Positions 46,196 to 59,968 of a DNA stretch of 64,000 nucleotides are shown piece after piece (within the stretch, counting starts at the first letter, position 1; each line of letters opens with the position of its first letter). The stretch is from assembly GCA_012295275.1 (NCBI GenBank), contig CM022670.1, positions 32,883,938 through 32,947,937 on the forward strand, read 5' to 3'. Source of the DNA: Chrysomallon squamiferum. Taxonomy: Eukaryota > Mollusca > Gastropoda > Neomphalida > Peltospiridae. A model generated the notes under the pieces. That model worked only from the letters and a program-made list of their open reading frames with translations. It had not been told where the DNA came from and did no database searches. The position numbers were made by a program, and so were the translations under genes.

Positions 46196-46400
46196 ATGAT
46201 AAAATAGTGAACATAGTTTTTAAAAATGTTTAATTTCCTTCAATATTTTAAAGTACAAAAATATAAAGCAAATGTTAAAATGTTTTACATATTACCTTTA
46301 ATAATAAATAAAAAGATGATCTATAGTAAGATAATTTTTTTTCAAAAAAATGTTATGGCCGAATAACTAATACTGTTATATTAATTCTATATTAAAAGCT
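44203..46400. other. microsatellite-rich region without recognised genes
   Basis: Contains the CTAT run (44499-44573) and the CTGT units after it, then AT-rich DNA, short A-runs (45370-45386, 46163-46192) and a GTGTGT/ATAT patch (45618-45660). No exon recognised. Confidence 0.5.
44499..44593. repeat. (CTAT)n then (CTGT)n microsatellite
   Basis: Tetranucleotide CTAT run of about 75 bp passing into CTGT units. Confidence 0.97.
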
Positions 46401-46419
46401 AATATACTTGTATCTTGTT

Positions 46420-46650
46420 GAATGTATGTATGTAAGTATGTATGTATGTATGTATGTATATATATGTATATGTATGTATGTATATATGGATATATATGTA
46501 TGTATGTATGTATGTACTATACTATATGTGTGTATTTATGGGTGTGTGTGTATGTATATATTTATGTATGTATGTATGTATGTATGTATGTATGGACTGT
46601 ACTGTACATATGCATGTGTATGTATGTATGCATGTATACATTCTGTATGT
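46420..46650. repeat. (GTAT)n-rich microsatellite block
   Basis: Long imperfect GTAT/ATGT tetranucleotide block. All three forward frames stay open through it because a 4-bp unit repeats without stops (Tyr-Val-Cys-Met), so the open frames mean nothing. Confidence 0.95.
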
Positions 46651-46823
46651 ATGAATCGATGTTTTGGGTTTAATTTCATTAATGTTGCTGACAAGAACAT
46701 AATTTCTGTATATAACAACATATACAAAAAAACATCAAAAAACCCCCAGACGTCTTAAAGTAAAATTTCAGTGACGTACTTAGTGAATTTTAAGTTATGC
46801 TTCCAGGCACAATACATCGTTGG

Positions 46824-46850
46824 GGTTGTTGAAGTCTTACATCAACAACC
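46824..46850. other. 9-bp perfect inverted repeat
   Basis: GGTTGTTGA (46824-46832) and TCAACAACC (46842-46850) flank a 9-bp loop inside a GC-richer patch (46800-47040). Too short to class; possibly a MITE or SINE remnant. Confidence 0.4.
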
Positions 46851-47140
46851 GACGGCGTGAAGTCGGCATTACTTTCTAAACGTCGTTATACGTCTTCTAC
46901 TTCAAGTGACCTGCAAATAATGGGTTCATCACACAACAAAAAGCCCATTTAGAGATTAGAAAGCATTGCACTGCTGCAAGAACACGATTTGGCCACTGGC
47001 GAACAGAGAAAACAATTTTATACGACTGCTATTCCAGATTACTGGAAATTCAGTGAAATCATAAGAATTCTGTTTTTTTTTTCTTTCTTTCTTGAGATTT
47101 TTCATAATAAACCTAATTACATTCCTTATCTTATCTAATC

Positions 47141-47272
<132 letters not shown>

Positions 47273-47429
47273 GTATCTATATGTTTCTCTGTAAGTAACT
47301 GTTTTTCTGTCTGTCTATCCATCCATCCAATATGTATTTTTCTCGGTCTGTCTGTCAGCTTTCCCATCTATCTGTCCATCTTTCTGTTATTATTAAGTCA
47401 TTTCATCGGAGAGAAGATTCAATCTAACT

Positions 47430-47530
47430 GCCAACTTTTCTTTAGCTATACAGGGATGGTATACTGATACTGTCCCCGAGTCTGTCAGCCTTTCAGATCA
47501 AATGTGTTGACCACTAAACCATCAAGGCCT
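47430..47530 (-). mobile_element. possible tRNA-derived SINE head
   Basis: On the minus strand GAGGCCTTGATGGTTTAGTGG carries a good RNA polymerase III A-box (TGGTTTAGTGG, 47521-47511), placed as in a tRNA 5' half. About 40 nt later GACTCGGGGAC is only a weak B-box. The region has ordinary base composition among repeats. I could not define element ends or an A-tail. Confidence 0.3.
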
Positions 47531-48676
47531 CTGAAAAATATAGGACACATCAGCTATCGTTCGTAAACACACGTCTGCGTTTTTGAATTTGTAGCAGACG
47601 AGGGAGATGTCCGACACAACTCTGTGATCAGAACGTTTGTGAGGATTGAAATGAATACGATAATCAGCGGCCGTCTTTCTAAGTTCATTTTAACAGTCCG
47701 CGCACAAATGAGGTTCATCATTTGATGATCAATATATTAGAGTCGAATATGTTGGCGAACCGTGGTTATTCCTAAAATAAACCCCGCAATTCTGTCAACT
47801 GCTCTTGAACCAAACTAATGGAAGTTACACAGAGATGTTTTCTGTGCGATAACCAATCGTAGAGTGCACTCTTCGTTTCGGTGAACGCGGACGATACGAC
47901 TTTACGTGTTATTATCTTCACCATCATCGTCATTATCAAAGGTTTTGGAGTTTTAATTCATCAATTTATTTTATTGGTAATAAAACTGATACGACTATAT
48001 GGTACAAATTTCGGTCCATTTCCTTTTTTTAAAATAAAAAAGTAGCAAATGAAATCGTAAATACAAATTCAAAGATAGGTTTCTGATGTCTTGGTAAATG
48101 CAGCATAAATCTCTTCTCAAATGATTCTTCGTTTCTTTTTTGATCATCATCATCGTAAACACTATCATTACCGTCATTATTTTCGTTGTTATCTTTGTCG
48201 TCGCCAGCACCATATTCATCGGATTTTTCCTTTTTTTTTCATTTGAAGAAGAAAGAGATTTCAACTGTCTTTGCCAAAGACGCGAAGATTATATTATTTC
48301 CTCTAGGCTCTTTGGGAAAATACCAAAACTCTGTGAAATACAGACACCTATGTAATATATAGTAGCATCGTTAAGCAAATCTTACGTATTTCTTTTCTCT
48401 TTTTTTAGACGTACGGGTCAAAAAAGTAAGCAATATTTAAGGAATATGGAATGAAGGTAATTAAAAAGTAATACTTTTTAATTATGACTTATGGTCGTTA
48501 AACATGGTATAAATTCCGGCTTTCAGTATGTTAAATATCTGGTAGAAAATCAGAGGCTGACTGTATAATATGACAAAATAGTAAAGACTCCATCTGGAAA
48601 ATACTATTAGTGTAGTTATGTTGTTAAAACATGGTTCATTTGTATATTACCATATTATTCGTACTATTACAGATGC

Positions 48677-48715
<39 letters not shown>

Positions 48716-49580
48716 CATCATCATTATTATTATTGGTAGTAGTAGTAATAGTAGTAGTAGTAGTAGTAGCAGTAGTAGTAGTGGTGATGACCTCTATCTG
48801 CGCTCTTAACAGGGTACTACGTCCCAACCAACGATACAGCTGAATGTTATTAAAAGTCATCGAATTTACATCGGATAATAAATGAAGCTACCAAACAGAC
48901 CGATAGCCAGGAATGTAAACAATTAACAAAGCTAAAGGACTGGTGAATTTTTAGACGGTAGATAAATAAAAACATATTCATAAAAAAAAAAAAAAAAAAA
49001 TAAAATAAAAAATAAAAAAAATAATAAAAAGGCCGATGGATAACAATGCAGGTATCGTATAACAGAAAAGTCACACCTATGATTAACTGGTTTCTGATAA
49101 TAAGAACTACGTGCTAAACGACTCTAGTCTCCAGTACAACGACACAACACGATCACCGTCTACAGGAATCGGAGAATATTTCCTGGTGGATAAGTATCGC
49201 TTTAAAGTGACGTCCAGGAGTCAAATGTTGCCAAGATGATCCCCATTCAGGAAACAATGGTGTGAAAATTTTCTACAACAGCGAATTAGCAAATCTATTT
49301 AAGTCGCTAATGTAGGAGGCGAAGCACAACTAAATCCAGTTTGTCATCGGCTTAATCTGTGTTTCCACAGCGTGAAAACAAATATCACAACTTAAAGACA
49401 CACGAGATGAAATTAATATCTGACCTGAAAGCATTGTAAAAACGATGTAGACGGCGCTCAGCAAAACAGATAATGTAGATAGACTTTATAAAAAGAGGTT
49501 AATACACTAAATGTATATGTTAGCTGTTTTGTTTTGTTTTATTTTAATTTTTGATAGTTTACTTAAAGTTTAATTGTAAC
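47531..49580. other. region without recognised genes
   Basis: A GC-richer stretch (47540-47920, 49080-49480) alternates with TTA/AGT trinucleotide runs (48679-48785) that give poly-Ile, poly-Leu and poly-Ser frames. An A-run at 48982-49020. No exon recognised. Confidence 0.45.
48679..48786. repeat. (TTA)n and (AGT)n trinucleotide block
   Basis: A TTA run followed by AGT units. The poly-serine frame here is a repeat translation. Confidence 0.92.
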
Positions 49581-49589
49581 TATTATTAT

Positions 49590-49591
<2 letters not shown>

Positions 49592-49662
<71 letters not shown>
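49592..49662. repeat. (GA)n microsatellite
   Basis: Pure GA run of about 60 bp plus near-pure GA, with a GT run (49731-49752) and GATA units shortly after. Confidence 0.96.
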
Positions 49663-49663
<1 letters not shown>

Positions 49664-49759
49664 GATAAACAGAGAAAGGAATACAGCGAGAAAGACAGAA
49701 AGAGAAATAGAAAGATAGATAATTATACGTGTGTGTGTGTGTGTGTGTGTGTATAGATA

Positions 49760-50744
49760 GATAGATGAAAAATGTATAATCTATGAATTTATAGATCATT
49801 TCATATCTTACGTAACAAAAATTACTTGCTCCAGCCACTAACGATGAAAAAATCAGAAAAACACAACTAAACATTAATACAATAAAAAAACCTCAACTTC
49901 ATAAAAATTAAATAAAAAACATAAACAAAAAACTCTCAACAACTAATACCTCTTACCTCAAATAAAATGATTTTATAAAAAGTCTAAATAGTGCTGAAGC
50001 ATCATTAAACTGATATCATTTTTCTTTTCTTAATAATTTCGCTTGAAAGACAAATCTTCAGTTTCTTCTCGACCATCTCTCAACATGAAGTACTCTCCTC
50101 AGAGCAAAAAAACCCCAAAACAAAAAACAATCACAATATTATAATATCTGAAGTCTTCTAATTTGAGTTTGTCAAGGACAAATAAATTTGATACTGACCA
50201 AAACATATTATTACTCGCCATATTTTGGAAGGAAGATTAAAAAACGCTCGAATCTCAATTTGTCTATATAATTAATTGGTTTCTTTTGATGCAAGAAAAT
50301 GCACCTAGAAGATAAAAGACAGATATTTTCTCATTTGCACGCTTGCATGCTTTGCGATTTTTGTGTGGCCTTTCATTCAATAATCTTTACACCCACACAA
50401 TCACTTTTTTGGGAGAAAAAAAAATTCTTGAAGGTCTTTGAACTCAGAAATAACAAATTTAAAATGTTTGAGTCCAAGATTAAGCGGATTTCAGGTTGTC
50501 TGGATAGCAAGAACGAGTAGGGGAAATTAACTAACCAAAGCAAATAAAAAACCACTTGACAGAAATAATTCTTTATAGAGGACTGAAAATAAAACTACTA
50601 TAAATATACTGTAATTGTATTATTACTATTATTATAATAGTTATTATTCACTACTACTGCTACAACAAGGCAATAACAACAAAAGCAACAACGACAACAA
50701 CAACAGCAATTACTACTACTACTATTATTACTGACAATAATAAC

Positions 50745-50801
<57 letters not shown>

Positions 50802-53100
50802 TTTAATAAAATAATAGTATCTTATTTAAATAATGATAATGATGATTACAAGGAAAAAGAAAAAGAAAAAAAAAAGGAATGGAATTTGAGACAAAATAAA
50901 TGATAAATGAATAAAACAGATTTTTAAAAATAAAATCAGAAAAGGATATAATCTGTTCGTTTAAAGCGTTCAATTGCAAAGATTGTTGTTTCCAGTAATT
51001 ATTATTATGTTTTGATTTTATTTGTACTAAATTACGATCTCAATTATTTTGTATCTGGTTAAACTGAATTAACGATGTTAATTATAACGACAGAAATATG
51101 AATAGTTTTACTTAAACTACATTTAAATTATTAAAATAATTAAGTACAAATCGATAAATATATAATAAATTTTATATATACAAAAACAAAAATATAAAAA
51201 CACTCAAAATATCAGTTAAATAAGGAAATAACAACACAAAAATAGAATAAAATAAATAAAAAATAAAATAATGTCAATACCAAAATATAAGCATAAAACT
51301 CAGGATCTCTGATAATTTTAAATTTCGTATGGACTTAATAATTTGAAAATATTTATTTCAGAATATTCATCAGTATCAGCAATACTGCATTAATCCTAAC
51401 ACAGGGCTTACATTGCTATTAAAATTGTATTTCTTTAGATGTATATAAGAAAATATTAAATGCTTTAATATAATATAACATAGAATAAGCACAGAAAACA
51501 CATATATAATTTCGTAAGTATGATGTTGATAATATCTTTTTTATCTCTTTTCTGTCTTATTCAGACACTACAGATACTGGAAGAAAGATACATTATTGTA
51601 GAAATATACTGTTTATAACATAATATTGGTATTTATCAGAAAGCAACAACACCACTCTCACAAAATAATCCTAAAAAAAAATAAATAAATAAACAAAAAA
51701 AAAAACCAAAAAAAAAAAAAAAACACAACAAAAAAAAAAAACAAACAAAAAACAAACAAAATAAACAAAGAAAAGAGACAAAAAAAAAAAAACTTCGTAA
51801 AAGCTAACTTACATATATTCTATTTGATTTAAAGGAAAAGAAAAGTGAATTTTTTTTATAATAAAATGGAATAGTAGAAAATAAAAGATAATAATATAAA
51901 AAGAGTGCTTGAAAAAAGAAAAGAAAAGAAGAAAAAGTAACTTGCTTGAAAGCAGAAATAACGACATTCCTAACTTCCGGCATGGCACGAATCATCACCT
52001 GTAGCACAGTGGAGTGATTTTAAAATATTTTTATGCTTTGTAGTGCTCAATGCCGGGAAAATTAAGATATTTTCTTTTTGTTGTATCTTCGTATCCTAAG
52101 GCAATGTAGGACATTATTTTTACGACACTCTCTTTTACGTTTAATCTGGAAAAGAACAAACTTGTGTGTAGCTGAATGTAACGTAACCAAGAAATACGTA
52201 TAAACATTGTAAACAAGAAATCCATCAACAAAAATATCAAAAAAAAAAAAAAAAAAAAAAAAAAATTATATCATTTAATCATAAAAACTTGTTGCCTTTC
52301 TAAATCTGATATATTATTTTATTTTTGTTTTATTTCGTGTGGACTAAGACAGAAATATGGAAAAGCTAAAAAAACAAAAAACAAAAACAAAAAACCCAAA
52401 ACAAAAAGAACTGCAAAGATGGCAAAATGAATACATAACATGGATACACTGAATATCTTTATTAACGTGTATGTGGGTGTGGATGTGTTTTTGTTTATAC
52501 GATATACTAATAAAAATGTAATATCTGTCGTCTACGTAAGCAATAAAACAAACCAAAATAATCTCATCATTCTTCCTAAGTAATAATAAAAATCATTCAT
52601 TATAAAGTTATGAGATATAGCGGTTAGTGATATTTCATCTAACGGTCATTTGTAATTAACTCTAGAAATATCTGACACTATTTTTTTTTTTCATCATATT
52701 TTTGGTACTGATTGATACAAGAGGATCCAAATCTCAGGTTATGTAAAATGTTTTTCTATATATGAATGGATGTATGTGTTTTTCAAAATATGAATGGATG
52801 TATGTGTGCATGTATGTGTATTTATTACAGTAATGGGCATAACTTTTATATATATATATGAGAAGACTCCTCTGCTTATGTAGCTGTGAGTACATGCGTA
52901 TTCATATTGTATAATTTATTATCAGATAATATTTATTGTCATTTTCAAATTTCAGTTATGACCACGATTATTTTATAATTTTATCACGAACATGCATCAG
53001 ATTAATGAATGAAATTTGATATACTTATTCATTAATGCATGTGTTGGGATCATCTGGATGAAACTATTATTTTTGTGCTGCTTAATAATAAAACTGATAA
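49760..53100. other. AT- and A-rich region without recognised genes
   Basis: Holds an AAT microsatellite (50742-50803), A-rich blocks (51672-51790, 52240-52264) and GTAT patches (52770-52830). One possible 57-bp minus-strand exon is discussed under findings (51942-51998). No gene can be supported. Confidence 0.45.
50742..50803. repeat. (AAT)n microsatellite
   Basis: Pure AAT run of about 60 bp. Confidence 0.95.
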
Positions 53101-53133
53101 AATCGTAACAGAAGGCGGTTCTTTGATTATTTC

Positions 53134-53307
53134 TTATGTCCAATAGTCGGTGAGCTCACAGGTTTGGAAGAACACCGTGTCAAATTCGAGCGAACAGCGA
53201 AATGGGTCCCTTGCCTTGGCTTTAGTGAACCGATGACAGAAAGAGGCGTTATTGCAGGCGTTATAACCTCTTCTGTGTTCACTTGCTGTTAAAGGCGTGC
53301 GTGGGTG
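53134..53307 (-). other. cysteine-containing open frame in a GC-richer patch
   Basis: A 57-codon minus-strand frame ends at TAA (53136-53134) and has no Met. It reads GYNACNNASFCHRF and later FRCSLEFDTVFFQTCELTDYW, with normal amino-acid composition. It could be the last exon of an unrecognised gene, a repeat translation, or chance. An acceptor-like TTTAACAG lies inside the frame near its 5' end. No family match recognised. Confidence 0.2.
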
Positions 53308-55110
53308 TTAGGTGTTGATACGACTAGCGTTGATTACCAGGTAGAGTGAGATCTTCAGTCACTGCCGATCACACACACAGATAAGTAACAGGACTTTTAG
53401 TTTTCTTCTTCATACAGTAAGGAATACTGAATTAAGTTATAGCGTTTTTACAAAAAAAACATAAAACTCAAGAATTAACAGGTGAAGGACAAATTCTGGG
53501 ATTTCCGTGCCAACATTTCCTTTGGAAATATTTTTCGAAAACTTGTAAGAAGAACTGATACTTAGAAAGGTAACATGATTTCTGTATTTATTGTTAAATA
53601 ATGGATTATTTCTATTAAAGAAATTTAACATTTTACTAATGACTGAAATAGTTTAGTTTGATGATTAAATGTTTTTGTTTTTTCCTTTATTCAAAATAAT
53701 ACTTTTTTTTGGTTCGGTCATTCGTTTATTGATTTTTAAACCGCTCTTCTTTCCACAAAAATAAAATCCCCCTTCTCTGTCCCTCTTTCCCTGCAGTCAT
53801 CTCTTTCTGTGCGTCTGTCTGACTGTCTGTCTTTCTCACTCTGAATGCAAAATAACCTTTCATATTAGGAGCAATTTTAATGTTTGATAAAATATGTGTG
53901 CAAAAAAAAGAAAAGAAACGAGAAGAAGAAATAAAATAAAATAAAAAGTAAAATTGCACAGGGTAAAAACAATCTATAGACTAGCCTTTAATAGCTCTTT
54001 TCAAACATAAATGGACATTTTCCTATTAAGTGAAACCCACTCGGTGCTGCAAGATTACGTACAACGTTAGCAGCGTGGGGTACAAAGTTCAAGAACGTTG
54101 TCATCATCTGGTTAAGGGCTAACAAGACAAGACAAAACATAATTGCAGTTTAAAGTTGGTCTTCGAGTCTTGCACATGAATCTTTTAATAAAATTATCAA
54201 ATTGACATAAGAAGTAGAGGAGGGAATGATTTTTTTTTCAGAATAAATCTCTGTATAAAACAAAACGTATTATGAAAGAATTATTATTTCTGTTTTTTGA
54301 AATGTCACATTACATTTAGTCAATAGGTGCTGAAGAAATGGATTATCTGTTGTGTTTAAATCGATAATAATAAACAGATCAGAATATCGTTTACAAATCC
54401 TATTTTGTAAACCTCCAAAGACATAGCTATATAATTATCCACATATATATCTATATGAATTTATCGGTCTGTCTGTCTGTCTGTCTCTTTGTCTGTCTGT
54501 CTATCTGTCTGTTTTCTGTTTCTTCCTATCTGTCTATTCATCTATCTGTCTCTCCATTTATCTGTCTTTCTATTTATTTGCATATCTATCTATCGATCTG
54601 TCTATATGTGTGTGTGTGTATGATTATAAGAAGAGGAATCCCGTTGCTGTTCATTTTATATTCACCTATCTGTCTGTCTGTCTCTCTGTCTGTCTATACG
54701 AAAAACAATACATGGAAATCAGAAAACCAGAATGGCAAGCGAGCAGTGATAGGATGAGTCCAGCTTCGGTGTCATTAACTCATTTATCCATTCTAACCAC
54801 TAATTTGTTGCCGGTGTATAAATATATTACTACTCCTGTATATATGTATATTATGAAAAGTCATTAATGCTATTTGGACTTGTACACATTACTATTTTAT
54901 AGTCAAATGTCAAATCTATATTACATCTTTTAATTCAAATAACAACAAAGTTATGTTCATGTTCCCTCTTATGACTATAAGGATTTTCGGACCATAAAAT
55001 GTTGACCTAAAATAATACTTGTTTATCAAATTCTGTAGTGTGTATTTTACTGTCTCTGAGAGGGTGTTTGTAAGAGATCACTTCCTGCTAACATCGATAA
55101 TATCATAACC

Positions 55111-55180
55111 ACACACACACACACACACACAAAACACACACACACACACCCACAAAAAAACACACACACACACACACATC
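55111..55180. repeat. (CA)n imperfect microsatellite
   Basis: CA dinucleotides interrupted by A-runs. Confidence 0.92.
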
Positions 55181-55532
55181 TCCTATTTAGTGTCTGTATG
55201 ATGTTAAAATATTTTTAACCTTGATAAAATAGCACAGTCAACACTAAATTTTCGTTATTATCACTAAAACATTCCACGCCATGTATTTTGTTTCATAAAT
55301 GTATATTTTTCTTTACGTATTCAGGTAAGCAGTCATGGAAAGATGGGTGGGTAGACGGGTGGATTTATTCTAGCTGCTTAAACGATTAAACAGAACAAAT
55401 CGAATTCTTTAAATCGATAATGGTAATTAACAAAGTGTATAAATAAATAAAATTTAAGAACTAAAACGTTTTCTAAAACTTATTTTCGTAAATATATACA
55501 CACACACACACACATATACATACATATATAAG

Positions 55533-55580
55533 TGTGTGTGTGTGTGTGTGTCTGTGGCTGTGTGTGTGTGTGTGTGTGTC

Positions 55581-55631
<51 letters not shown>
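55533..55631. repeat. (TG)n microsatellite
   Basis: TG run of about 100 bp with CTG interruptions. The poly Cys-Val frames across it are artefacts. Confidence 0.96.
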
Positions 55632-55638
<7 letters not shown>

Positions 55639-56714
55639 CATTAAGGAATTACACAGACACAAATACCAAAGCGATTTTTGTCCTTGTTCTAATCGAGTGT
55701 TTACATCCGTGGTCGGGTTTTGCAAATTCCGCGGACTACAACGACTGACCCCGCACAAGGATAAGCAATTACCGCTTCCCGGATATCACTGCGACGATTC
55801 GTAGCTGCTTCTTCCTACTAGAGTCGAAGAAACCAACACGGTGAACGACAGCGGCCACCTGCTTGGCGCACCGCAATGGAGGAAAACAAAATTAGAAAGA
55901 AAAAAGATAACAAATCCAATTATAATTTGACATAATTACGCCTAGTTGTTTCATAACAGGAAAACATAATCGTCAGTGTCTCCGTCATTTCACAATTATG
56001 TTAAAAACTGACACACGTCAGATATATATTATTATTATTTTGATAAATAGGTACGAAAACGAAATATTACTACTATTACTACCACTACTTAAAATTTATA
56101 TCCCCATTATTTTGAATAAAAGGATTTAAACAATTTAATAAATGCTAAAAAGAATCTCATAAACTTTAAATATATAATAAACTGATTTTAATAATAATAA
56201 TAATAATAAAATTCAGCGAAATAAAATATTTGAAAAACCAAAATATTCACTTAGAAAAAAACAAACAATAACAAAAAAAAAAAAAAAAAAAAAAAAAAAA
56301 TAAAGAAAAAGAAAAGAAGAAGAATGAATCCCAAAACAACAATAACACACCCGTGAAACAAAACAACAACAATAAATCATCAACAAAAGATTAGTGTATC
56401 TTAAAAATATATCAAATAACGTTATTATTTAAATATGTAGGCAGATGACGTGTGTGGCCAGAAGCTATTACTTCTGTGTATTTGATAATCCTCTCAGTTA
56501 CTACGAGACTTCACGTGTTTTACTATAAAAAAAACTTAACAAAAAACGTTCTATTTTTTCGTGTGGGCAGAAAACTTTAACTGATTAGATTTCAGATTCC
56601 GGCAGATGGCAAATTTTTTTACTTTTTTTATTTTTTTTTTGCTGAAACAATTTATGTAAGTAATGATAATAGGTTAGAAAAACCCTTAAGAAAATAAAAT
56701 GATAATGTAGTGAT

Positions 56715-56772
56715 ACTACTACTATTACTACTACTGCTGCTATTATTACTACTACTGCTGCTACTGCTTCTT

Positions 56773-56826
<54 letters not shown>
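56715..56826. repeat. (ACT)n trinucleotide block
   Basis: ACT units, pure from about 56773 to 56826. The minus-strand poly-Val frame is a repeat translation. Confidence 0.95.
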
Positions 56827-57193
56827 TAATATATGATAAAGAAATAAATAAAGAACAGTAAAAGAACGCTTTTTTCAGAGGGGACCTACTGAAACAAAAA
56901 TCTATAACCATTAGATCATACCAATAATAATCACCAACTTTCTATATTATGTGGAGAAGAAAGCAGTTATTACAAAACGTCTAAATAATTTAATATTTCT
57001 TGTAAATAATTATCTAATGATAACTTGTTGCATTTACATGAATTTTAATTGTATGTCAATTTATTACGTATTTATAATAATGATACAAATGAAGAAACCC
57101 ATTTGGATTGACTTCTATATAAACTTTCACTTAAACAAGAAAACACATACCACATTATATATATATGTGTATGTGTTTGTATAAATATATATG

Positions 57194-57330
<137 letters not shown>

Positions 57331-58469
57331 CAAACTGAGCACTCTGGAGATATATTAAATCAATTACTTCTTTTTTTCAATTTTTTTTTTTAAGGGGATT
57401 GTGATTCAAAACAGTATGGGAATGTTTTCTAAATATATATAAATATGAAATCATTGAGAACTGAAATATTTTGTATCTTTTTTTAAGTATATAATTATTT
57501 CTCAATATATTTCTTAAATAAATGATAATCAAAAGCAAGATTATAAATTCAGGGGTAACTGTTACTCAAAATATTTTGCAGTAATCAGGTAAACTGGTAT
57601 ATCATTGTTCTCTATATACCATTTCCACTTACTTAAAATCGTTAAGCACAAAGGCGATTAATTTGCCATTACTCGGGTTAATTTTCTAGTTGTTTTTTTT
57701 AACATGAAAAATCAAATGCTTTGACTTTCTCAGTTTCTAATACTATTATTTGCTTCCTGATTAAAATTGGAGAAGCAAAGGTCATTTTCCAATCAAAAAT
57801 AAATCCTAGAAAGTTTTAAACGTACGATTTTGTTGCTGCTGTTGTTGCTCTTGTTGGTACTGTTGTTGTTGTTGTTGTTTATGGTGCTGCTGCTGTAAGG
57901 ATGAACCACTTTGAGGATTTCAGTTACTGATTAAAAGTAAGAGGTCTTTTTTTTAAAATGCTCATTCTAATGTACTTTCTGCGGATTATTATACTAATTC
58001 GAAGTTAAACAGACCAAAGAAAACCTCATCGATAACAATAAATAATTCATTGTTTTTCTCGATTCTTTCATTGGGTTAGTTTCTGATAATGAGAAGATGC
58101 TAATAAAAGAAAGCTTGCTGCTAATTAGTCAGTAAGCGTAGTTCAGAGAAAAGATTCATTCTGTCTCTGATATTATAGATATCTTAGACTTCAGAGCAGC
58201 ATTTAATCCACAAGCAAATTTAGCTTTGCTTTTCTTTTTTCGAGAATCATTTTTTAAACATACACAAAAACAACAGATTAAATTATAATTCCACTTTTTG
58301 ATCTCGAGACAGAATCTATCTGCGTTATTAAGTTTAGCAAATCGTCAGTTCGTATAGAAACATTGGTTCCAGTGTTCTCAGATGAAATTAAAAAAAGAAA
58401 GAAAATACGATGACAACCTTCGAGGTATTATAATTTTGTTTTTACAAATTTTCATCTGGAAAAAAACAA

Positions 58470-58472
<3 letters not shown>

Positions 58473-58525
<53 letters not shown>
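58473..58525. repeat. (CA)n microsatellite
   Basis: Pure CA run of about 52 bp. Confidence 0.97.
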
Positions 58526-58531
<6 letters not shown>

Positions 58532-59892
58532 AAATAAAAATAAATAAATAAATAACTAAATAAAAAAGAAAGATAAAGAAAAAAACAACCTTTAGGTCTA
58601 CAGTGAATCATTTAAGAATAAATACATTTTTTCTTCTCATTTTATTTTTTACTTTGAAAATTCCTTAATAGTCCTATCGATTTCTTTATCATTTAAACGA
58701 TTATAGAAAAACATTTTTGTGTTCTTTGTGGCTAATTAACTTAATTTACCCGTGCCAGTAGATTTTGTAACTGAAAGTTTGGCTGTGAAGCAATTACTGA
58801 CCACTTTACGAAACAGCCTGTCTCGGTGAATTTTCTCCCGTTCCTGACACATTTAATACAAATATATTAGCTTTAAATTACAAAAATGTATGGTGATATT
58901 TTTTAATCAGGTTACTAATAATAGATATTATAAGTAACATGATTCTTTTGAATTAAGGCTAATGAAGACTCTTTGCGTAATGCCAGAAGGTCTGTCAGTG
59001 TCGCCAGTCGGGTTCATTATGTCTTCAGATGTGAACTAAACGAGAAAATACAGTTAAACTAAATTTCGATCAATTCTTCTAATCTTATCTGCACCGAATT
59101 ACTTCCCTGCTTTTCTTCCTCTTCGACTTTATAACACTAATTGACCGCTGGTGACTTTTTTCTCTGTTCAAGCACAACAATAACTGCAGACTGTTGTTTT
59201 AAATGATTTACAGAAGTTAATAAGGAACAAATGAAGGCACGTTAAGGTAAAAGTATAGTCTCCAAGCATAGACATTTACTATTACAACTTGAATATTTCC
59301 GTGTTATTATTTTAGTTTTCAATGGGTACAAAAAATTAGAAAAATAAAGTATGTGTGTGTGTTTTTGTATGTATATAAAGCTACACCACAACAGTAACTA
59401 AAAGTTAATATCGGATATCATTTTCATTTTATTGTGACGCTATTTTGTAAAGGAACATAATATGCTACACATGCTTTCTCTGGCTTATACTTTTTGTATC
59501 GAGCCCGATATTATATCCATATGTATATATTCTATATACAAGAAGACGCTTTTTTTCTTCTTCTTCCGGATATGTGTCTACGTTCCTTAACAGAGTTTAT
59601 TCAATTTCGATCAATAATTTAATCTTAAGTGCACTGTATTGCCTTGTGTCTTATCATCTTGATCTTCATAATTCTAATAGACAACAGCTGGTTTTGTTTT
59701 TCTATAATTTATTTTCTACACGCATAAGAATAATTGTAGACAGGTGTTTTTGAATAATTCATATAGATAATTTCAATAGGCGAAAGTACATTAAAAATTG
59801 AATTAAAAAAAAGATGTAAGTAAACATTTGAACCAACGGCACTGATCCAAGTCATTACTATTACTATTACAGTTACCATTATTTAACTGCTG

Positions 59893-59927
59893 CTCCTTTA
59901 CTACTACTTCTATGATTACTACTACTA

Positions 59928-59968
<41 letters not shown>

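Larger units (their letters stand above)
53400..57190. other. microsatellite-rich region without recognised genes
   Basis: CTGT/CTAT units at 54468-54610, CA runs (55111-55180), a TG block (55533-55631), a GC-richer patch without a recognised product (55640-55890), an A-run (56273-56300) and ACT trinucleotides (56715-56826). Confidence 0.45.

Noticed and set aside
46408-46758. Overlapping open frames in all forward frames (Met-Tyr-Val-Cys)
   Set aside because: A stop-free tetranucleotide repeat keeps every frame open; this is not coding evidence.
48618-48860. Poly-Ile, poly-Leu, poly-Ser and poly-Thr frames
   Set aside because: Translation of TTA and AGT trinucleotide runs.
55480-55804. Cys-Val and Thr-His repeat frames
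   Set aside because: Translation of a TG/CA microsatellite. The non-repetitive tail (55640-55800) has no recognised domain.
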